Positions 59,006-64,000 of a stretch of DNA of 64,000 bases are shown in pieces; the first letter of the stretch is position 1, and every line of letters starts with the position of its first letter. The notes beneath the pieces were generated by a model. The model was not told the origin of the DNA, made no database searches, and saw only the letters and a list, made by a program, of their open reading frames with translations. Where the stretch lies: positions 4,750 through 68,749 of the forward strand of contig DCQM01000148.1 of assembly GCA_002323895.1 (NCBI GenBank), written 5' to 3'. Source of the stretch: Akkermansiaceae bacterium UBA1518 (GTDB lineage: Bacteria; Verrucomicrobiota; Verrucomicrobiia; Verrucomicrobiales; Akkermansiaceae). The translations under genes were made by a program, and so were the position numbers.

Positions 59006-59034
59006 ACCTTGCCTAGCCGCAGGGTTGTTTTTTT
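59006..59034 (+). terminator. Intrinsic terminator of the PVC-type dehydrogenase gene
   Basis: ACCTTGC (59006-59012) pairs with GCAGGGT (59019-59025, one G-U pair) around a six-base loop. TGTTTTTTT follows directly. It lies 37 bases after the stop. Confidence 0.85.
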
Positions 59035-59040
59035 GAGTCC

Positions 59041-59078
59041 CATCAAGTAAGTCCCCACCCCCATCTTCTTACTTGATG
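59041..59078. repeat. Perfect 11-base inverted repeat
   Basis: CATCAAGTAAG (59041-59051) and CTTACTTGATG (59068-59078) are exact reverse complements separated by 16 pyrimidine-rich bases. Neither side has a T-run, so it is not a standard terminator. It lies in the 281-base gap between convergent genes, just after the terminator. Its role is unknown. Confidence 0.6.
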
Positions 59079-59250
59079 CTAGCTCACGCATCTTCACTTA
59101 TGAGATTGGCTCAGCCGAACGTCCCTCTGAGCTTACCACACAATCATAATCATTCCGAGGGAAACAGCCCGGCGAAGAATTCAAATGAAATCCTCTTCAA
59201 AACCATTCATTTTCAAACACACTTAAACGGAAACTACTCGGTAGTATCTC

Positions 59251-60345
59251 TCATGAAGCTAAGCCCAAAAAACTCCGACTTAATTCAAACACTTCCTTAG
59301 GACAACCAAGTGCCGCTTTAAGCTTCACATCACGATCCCAAGAGTTTTTCGTCAGCACAATACCAACAATCTCCCTAATCGTAAGCCTCAGCGGAAACTG
59401 TAAAGCCGTCACAAGCGGAGTATTTGTAAGCGGGTAGTCAGTTCCATACATAAGGCGGCCTTTCAGCCTTTCGTCGTTGAGGACCTGATGCAAATACTTA
59501 CTCCGATTCATCTGTGTCAGAGTGGAAATATCGGCATAAAGATTTGAGAAGTTTGGCATCATTTCAAGCAGGCGCTCGATATTTTCCACTCCTTCTCGCT
59601 CACCCGAGCTCGCAACATGAGCCGCAATAATCCGCACCCCACATTCCAAGGGAAGTTTAAGTAGCTTGGGATCCCCAAGAGTATTATCGGTTCGCGAAAA
59701 GGAATCTTCATCACCGACATGGGTCAAAAGCGGTAAATTTAATTCCACCATTTTAAGATAGTAGTCCCGAAATTTCTCATCCGACGGATCTATGCCTTGA
59801 ATATTCGGCAACCACTTTACAAAAATTGCACCATTTTCCTTAGACCACTCCAATTCCTCCAGCGCATCCTTTCGGTTGGGATGTACACTCGCCCCAAAGT
59901 GAAGTCCTTTCTTCGTCTTTACAGCCTCACCAACGAATCTATTCGGCACATAAGCCTCAATTTGATCTTCGACAAGATTCCCTTCGCCATCATAAGGCGC
60001 ATCCATTGCAAGAATGACCACATCGTCGATAAATCGAGATTTCTCAACCTGACGCACGATGACATCCATGACAATCTCGTCTCCCTTCTCATTTATCTCC
60101 TCTTCACTTGTCCCAAAGATCTTGAGATACAGCTTGAATTTCCAACTTTTACGCAAGGCCTGTGAAACCCTTGCTCCACTCCCTCCCGCACCAAACCCCG
60201 CAGTGTGACAGTGCATGTCGAGAATCCCTTCAGGTGGCGGAGAAGCTTGAGAATACGCTCCCTTAAAAAAAATACCGCGTAACACAAGCAGAACAATAAA
60301 AGAGAATAGGAAAAACCACGCGAGAGTCATCCCTCTATCTTTCAC
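59251..60345 (-). CDS. Membrane-anchored amidohydrolase-family protein
   Basis: A 364-residue protein. An N-terminal hydrophobic stretch (about 7-24, LAWFFLFSFIVLLVLRGIFF) anchors or exports it. The TIM-barrel hydrolase begins with GILDMHCHTAG, which carries the metal His pair. Other elements are GASVHPNRKDALEELEW, VKWLPNIQGIDPSD, PLLTHVGDE and the acidic ligand in MYGTDYPL. It resembles the amidohydrolase-2 group; the substrate is not evident. GTG 60345 has GGAG nine bases before it; ATG 60330 has no usable site. It is separated from frr by a terminator, so it probably has its own promoter. Confidence 0.82.
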   Translation of the reverse strand: MKDRGMTLAWFFLFSFIVLLVLRGIFFKGAYSQASPPPEGILDMHCHTAGFGAGGSGARVSQALRKSWKFKLYLKIFGTSEEEINEKGDEIVMDVIVRQVEKSRFIDDVVILAMDAPYDGEGNLVEDQIEAYVPNRFVGEAVKTKKGLHFGASVHPNRKDALEELEWSKENGAIFVKWLPNIQGIDPSDEKFRDYYLKMVELNLPLLTHVGDEDSFSRTDNTLGDPKLLKLPLECGVRIIAAHVASSGEREGVENIERLLEMMPNFSNLYADISTLTQMNRSKYLHQVLNDERLKGRLMYGTDYPLTNTPLVTALQFPLRLTIREIVGIVLTKNSWDRDVKLKAALGCPKEVFELSRSFLGLAS

Positions 60346-60400
60346 GGACTTGATCTCCAGTCAACATCCGTAGTTCGATCGTATCGGCTCTATCGACATC

Positions 60401-60435
60401 CAAAAAAACTGCAGAAGGGCGCGCCATCTGCAGTT
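60401..60435 (-). terminator. Intrinsic terminator after pyrH-frr
   Basis: On the minus strand AACTGCAGA pairs perfectly with TCTGCAGTT (plus positions 60427-60435 and 60407-60415) around an 11-base GC-rich loop, followed by a run of T (plus A-run 60402-60408). It lies 23 bases after the frr stop. Confidence 0.9.
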
Positions 60436-60457
60436 GTGAAAATAGGTCCAATCGACT

Positions 60458-61024
60458 TTAAACCGTCATTACCTCTTTCTCTTTTGCATCAGTTAGAGAA
60501 TCAATTTCGCCAACATACTTATTGGTTAAATCCTGAACATTCGCCTCATAGTCACGCTGACCATCTTCCGTAAGGTCATTGCCAGATTTCATCTTTTTAC
60601 CAAGATCCATACCATCCTTGCGAGCTCCTCGAATTCGCACACGACCTTCCTCAGACATCGCCTTTACAGACTTTACAAGCTCCACACGGCGTTCCTCAGA
60701 AAGCTCAGGAATTGGAAGACGAATCCGCTGCCCTTCATTTACAGGATTTAAACCGAGCTTACTCTCACGAATCGCCTTTTCGATATCACCCGAGGTAGAA
60801 GGATCAAAGGGCTGAACAACAAGCATCCGGGGTTCTGGTGCAGTAATAACCGCAAGTCCATTCAACTTCATTACGCTACCATAAGCGGCAACCGAGACGT
60901 CAAGATTTTCTACCAAGGCCGGAGAGGCCTTGCCTGTCCGGATTGAGGTGAACTCCGAGCTTGTGTGCTCGACTGCTTTTTTCATGGCCTCTTCGACCTG
61001 TTTGATTGCTTCCGCTGCTTCCAT
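60458..61024 (-). CDS. frr: Ribosome recycling factor
   Basis: Splits post-termination ribosomes with EF-G. The 188-residue protein shows the expected elements: SIRTGKASPALVENL, PEPRMLVVQPFDPS, IEKAIRESKLGLNPVNEGQRIRLPIPEL, and SEERRVELVKSVKAMSEEGRVRIRGARKD. The three-helix bundle and beta domain are complete. It is 20 bases after pyrH, the usual order, and ends in a strong terminator. Confidence 0.97.
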   Translation of the reverse strand: MEAAEAIKQVEEAMKKAVEHTSSEFTSIRTGKASPALVENLDVSVAAYGSVMKLNGLAVITAPEPRMLVVQPFDPSTSGDIEKAIRESKLGLNPVNEGQRIRLPIPELSEERRVELVKSVKAMSEEGRVRIRGARKDGMDLGKKMKSGNDLTEDGQRDYEANVQDLTNKYVGEIDSLTDAKEKEVMTV

Positions 61025-61044
61025 GTTAGTGGTGTTTTTAATGA

Positions 61045-61776
61045 TTAATGAACAATGGTGCCAATATTCTGGCGATTAAGAGCGAGCTCGATGTTCCCTT
61101 CCTTCTCAAGATCAAAAACGATGATTGGAATGTCATTATCCATACAGAGACTAAACGCAGTTGAGTCCATGACACCGAGTTCGCTACTGATACACTCGCG
61201 AAACGAGACAGTTTCATATCGGACAGCATCTGGATTTTTCTTGGGGTCCGAATCGTAAACACCATCCACCATCGTCGCTTTAAAGATAACATCTGCATTC
61301 ATTTCATTAGCTCGTAGCGCGGCGGTGGTGTCTGTCGAAAAGAAGGGGCTCCCCGTGCCAGCAGCAAAAATAACGACCGCACCCCGGGACATTTGCCGAG
61401 ATGCTTTGCGCCGAATAAACGGTTCGGCTACATTTTGCATGTGTATTGCAGAATGAACGATGCACTCTTCCCCCTCCTGCTCGAGCGCCGCTTGCAGGGC
61501 TAAAGCATTCATAACCGTTGCGAGCATTCCCACATAGTCAGCTGTTGCCCGATCCATTCCTCGCGCACTCGCAGAAGCACCTCTCCAGAAATTTCCACCA
61601 CCAACTACGATGGCGAGTTCCACATCTGCCGCCTGTCTCGCTCCATGAATTTCGCGCGCAATTCGCTCAACGATTTCGGGGGAAATATTGTCGTGACTCC
61701 CAGAAGCCCGCAGAGCCTCACCGCTAAGCTTCAAGACCACTCTTTTAAAGTTTCGGATCGCTGCAAGGTCACTCAT
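61045..61776 (-). CDS. pyrH: Uridylate kinase
   Basis: Phosphorylates UMP to UDP in pyrimidine synthesis; a hexameric amino-acid-kinase-fold enzyme. The 243-residue protein has [72 protein letters not shown] and [14 protein letters not shown]. It precedes frr as in most bacteria. The usual upstream rpsB-tsf pair is not present; instead an unknown exported protein is 90 bases upstream. Confidence 0.97.
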   Translation of the reverse strand: MSDLAAIRNFKRVVLKLSGEALRASGSHDNISPEIVERIAREIHGARQAADVELAIVVGGGNFWRGASASARGMDRATADYVGMLATVMNALALQAALEQEGEECIVHSAIHMQNVAEPFIRRKASRQMSRGAVVIFAAGTGSPFFSTDTTAALRANEMNADVIFKATMVDGVYDSDPKKNPDAVRYETVSFRECISSELGVMDSTAFSLCMDNDIPIIVFDLEKEGNIELALNRQNIGTIVH

Positions 61777-61866
61777 TTACTTGCGACGATAGTGGCAGGA
61801 CAAGAACTAACCGAAAAGCGGAAAAGGCTCATCAAACCAATTTCTCTTAATTCGAAGAATTCAACA

Positions 61867-62400
61867 TTATCCCGTGACCACAAAGCCTCCGTTTAAATCG
61901 CGGAGGGATCGATTTTTTTTGGTAGTGCCTTCAATAGTAATTTTCACTTTCAAAGGGTTATTCTCAGGATGATGGTAGTCCTCAAGAGTTTTCTTAAGAG
62001 CCTGAATCGAAAGACTCAAAACCGTCCGGATTGATAAATCAACACTCTCGGGGGCCTGCATCTTGGTAAGGTCAAAGGCTACTTCAAGCTCACCTGAATC
62101 GCCCATTATCCCGGAGATTTCAATTTGAAACAAAGTCAATAAATTGCATTCGTTTACATCATAATTAAAAATAGCAGGCATCCGGTGAGGAGTCGCAACC
62201 GCCAATACCAGATTCTCTGGCATCGCTCCACTCAGAACCATTGGACGAGCAAAAATATGAGCCTGCACAGCCTCACCTTTGAATTCGTGATCAACATCCG
62301 TCCCGTGAAGAGAGAGAGGCTGAAAAACCCTCAAAACCTCAAGAGTTGTCGCGGACGCAAAACACGCGGACACCGTCAAAAGGGTCAAAATTATCTGCAT
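61867..62400 (-). CDS. Unknown exported protein
   Basis: I do not recognise this 177-residue protein. A clear signal peptide (residues 1-17, MQIILTLLTVSACFASATT) suggests export. The mature part looks like a beta-rich domain (LEVLRVFQPLSLHG, LVLAVATPHRMPAIFNYDVN) followed by two amphipathic helices and a basic C-terminus (TTKKNRSLRDLNGGFVVTG). No catalytic motif is visible. It lies between fmt and pyrH on the same strand. Confidence 0.72.
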   Translation of the reverse strand: MQIILTLLTVSACFASATTLEVLRVFQPLSLHGTDVDHEFKGEAVQAHIFARPMVLSGAMPENLVLAVATPHRMPAIFNYDVNECNLLTLFQIEISGIMGDSGELEVAFDLTKMQAPESVDLSIRTVLSLSIQALKKTLEDYHHPENNPLKVKITIEGTTKKNRSLRDLNGGFVVTG

Positions 62401-62437
62401 AAGTAAAATACTAATATCACCTGACTAAAAAGGCGAA

Positions 62438-63364
62438 CTATTTCAACCCTACTCTCAGAAGTTCCAGATGCCCCCGCGCGAGCTCCCCACCATTCATTCG
62501 CCGGCCCCCATCCAGCTGAACTTCTCCAAGAATAAGACTTCCAGATCCACACGCTATTTCAATGGTCTCCTCACCAACCTCAAGCAATTCTCCAGGCTGA
62601 CCTTGGCCTTCGCCAATTCCAGCAGGAGGGAAAATCTTCATTTTCTTCGATCCTAATCCAGCCGAAGTCCCTGGCCAGGGATGAAAGGCTCGCACAAGAC
62701 ATTCCAGCTCTCTAGCTGGCTTAGACCAGTTTAAGCAACCATCTTGCCGGCCCAATTTAGGAACATAAGTTTGTAACGATTCATCCTGAGCATCGCCCTC
62801 AACCGGGCCGTTCTCAAGTATTTGCAAAGCAGCCTGACAGACAGCCGGCCCAACCTGCGCAAGACGATCGTGAAGCTCCCCACCAGTTTCACCTTCTAAA
62901 ATAGAAACCACCTTTTGCAAGATGAGATTCCCAGCATCGAGCCGTTTCACCACGTGAATAACACTCCAGCCAGTCTCAGTATCACCATTTTTTAAAGCAG
63001 CCTGAATGCATGAAGCCCCTCTATATTTTGGAAGTAATGATGCGTGCAGGTTGATGATAGCTTTCGATGGAATATCAAGCAGAGCTTGCGGCAGAATCTG
63101 CCCATACGCCATCACCACAATGATCTCTGGGTTCCATTGCCGGATCTGATCAAGAGCCCCTGCTTCGCCAACCGATTCCGGCTGGATCAAGGGAATCCCT
63201 GCCTCAAGAGCTATCTCTTTCACCCGTGGCGCAGTCATGACCTGCCTGCGCCCGACCGGTCGGTCAGGTTGGGTGACTAGCCCCACCACCTCGTGCTTCT
63301 TGGTGAGCGCGTCAGCAAAAGTAGCTTCGGAAATTTCCCCTGTGACCATAAAAACCAGGCGCAT
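62438..63364 (-). CDS. fmt: Methionyl-tRNA formyltransferase
   Basis: Adds formyl to initiator Met-tRNA. The protein of about 308 residues has the Rossmann start with VTQPDRPVGRRQV, the folate site INLHASLLPKYRGASCIQAALKNGD with the catalytic Asn-His, and GWSVIHVVKRLDAGNLI. The C-terminal OB-like domain follows. The first motif, usually FxGTPxFA, reads FMVTGEISEATFADAL, a moderate divergence. ATG 63364 lies just after the adk stop; the base before it is part of GTG 63367, an alternative. No def gene is adjacent. Confidence 0.94.
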   Translation of the reverse strand: MRLVFMVTGEISEATFADALTKKHEVVGLVTQPDRPVGRRQVMTAPRVKEIALEAGIPLIQPESVGEAGALDQIRQWNPEIIVVMAYGQILPQALLDIPSKAIINLHASLLPKYRGASCIQAALKNGDTETGWSVIHVVKRLDAGNLILQKVVSILEGETGGELHDRLAQVGPAVCQAALQILENGPVEGDAQDESLQTYVPKLGRQDGCLNWSKPARELECLVRAFHPWPGTSAGLGSKKMKIFPPAGIGEGQGQPGELLEVGEETIEIACGSGSLILGEVQLDGGRRMNGGELARGHLELLRVGLK

Positions 63365-63366
63365 CA

Positions 63367-64000
63367 CTAGATCGTTTGATTCTCAATCCGCTGGTAAGCA
63401 TCTAGTGTTTGAAGCTTGGCAAGAATATCGTAAACCACCTTCGCTGGAGATTGCGTAGCGTCAATATCACATCGTAAATCCTCCCCATAGTAATCAAGAA
63501 TCGGCTTGGTTTCATCTTCGTAAGTTTTAATCCGATGCTGAATGACGACCTCGGAGGCATCGTCAAGCCGCTGTTCCTTGAGCGCCCGCTTGCGGAGTCG
63601 TCTTGCAAGCTCATCACGATTCGGACAACTCAGGTGGAAAACCGCATGAATCTCAACATGATCTTCCAGCATTTTCGCCTGATCCTGATTCCTTGGAATT
63701 CCATCAAGCAATAGAATATCGATATCCGGCTTGTATCGATGGCTGGTTACAAGATCGTCCATATGACTTGCCCACAGCTGAACAGTCAGTTCATCCGGAA
63801 CCAATTCGCCACGCTTTGAATACTCTACAAATTTACAACCAAGATCAGTCCGAGTGTCTAGCTGACGAAAAACATCCCCACTGGAATAGTGATAAAAACG
63901 TGGGATTTGAGCAAGAATTGCTCCCTGAGTCCCCTTTCCAGCTCCTGGCGCTCCGAGGATTAGAATTGCAGGTTTTTTAGGTAAGTTGGGGGTCTCGCTC
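63367..64000 (-). CDS. adk: Adenylate kinase (partial)
   Basis: Interconverts ATP+AMP and 2 ADP. The frame is open to the right window edge, so the N-terminus is missing. The P-loop LGAPGAGKGTQ is followed by YHYSSGDVFRQLDTRTDLG (AMP site), KRGELVPDELTVQLW, and DILLLDGIPRNQDQAKML with the DG(I/F)PR motif. Arg-rich lid residues (RRLRKRALKEQRLDDASEVV and RIKTYEDET) are consistent with a short-lid form. The TAG stop overlaps the fmt start region (TAGTGATG). Confidence 0.95.
   Translation of the reverse strand, partial: SETPNLPKKPAILILGAPGAGKGTQGAILAQIPRFYHYSSGDVFRQLDTRTDLGCKFVEYSKRGELVPDELTVQLWASHMDDLVTSHRYKPDIDILLLDGIPRNQDQAKMLEDHVEIHAVFHLSCPNRDELARRLRKRALKEQRLDDASEVVIQHRIKTYEDETKPILDYYGEDLRCDIDATQSPAKVVYDILAKLQTLDAYQRIENQTI

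Overview
The window looks like ordinary chromosome from a member of the phylum Verrucomicrobiota, most likely the order Verrucomicrobiales. I base this on family content only: a DUF1549/DUF1553 cytochrome-like protein paired with a DUF1501 protein, several formylglycine sulfatases, PVC-type heme-binding dehydrogenases, a lamin-tail/CotH giant secreted protein with the 'DGDG...LEYALG' tail, a DUF1080 protein and a TIGR03790 protein. I see no tRNA or rRNA gene, insertion sequence, prophage or CRISPR array. Coding density is high and no gene-free stretch exceeds 300 bases; the longest are 16583-16871 (289 bases), 58970-59250 (281) and 39093-39348 (256). Many starts lack a clear Shine-Dalgarno sequence.

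Left part (1-16.6 kb), mostly minus strand. A tight run goes HU-like protein, RlpA lipoprotein, MurJ flippase, an unknown membrane-anchored protein, a prepilin-like protein and an ABC ATPase cut by the window edge. rnhC and mutY diverge. A second run holds mnmA, an MFS/acyltransferase fusion, grpE, dnaJ and rsmE. It is followed by a DUF1549/DUF1553 plus DUF1501 pair.

Middle-left (16.8-29 kb) is a secreted polymer-degradation island: a 1314-residue LTD/CotH protein, sulfatase and FG-GAP protein on the plus strand. Converging on them is a translationally coupled minus-strand operon of a SASA-type esterase, a sulfatase, an S33-type hydrolase and another sulfatase. The three sulfatases keep the C-x-P-x-R formylglycine motif.

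Middle (29-43 kb): prfB with a canonical programmed +1 frameshift, a lactonase-type beta-propeller, ppc, a WD40-like gene remnant, a glucose/sorbosone dehydrogenase-cytochrome c fusion, an RluA-type pseudouridine synthase, phoH-trkA, and thiC under a TPP-type riboswitch with a terminator platform. The pyrophosphate-sensing half of that aptamer looks unusually short.

Right part (43-64 kb): recN diverging from an MBL/TIGR03790/DUF2851/dprA/topB run; a two-subunit sodium:solute symporter; an acyl-activating enzyme overlapping a MidA-type methyltransferase; DUF1080; a PVC-type heme dehydrogenase; and a housekeeping block (adk-fmt, unknown, pyrH-frr) plus an amidohydrolase.

The most unusual observation is a pair of paralogues of the fused LplT/Aas lysophospholipid-recycling enzyme, 40 kb apart. 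One keeps the transporter and acyltransferase but has a shrunken acyl-activating domain. The other keeps the acyl-activating domain but has a decayed acyltransferase domain. I did not find a clearly new defence or mobile system.
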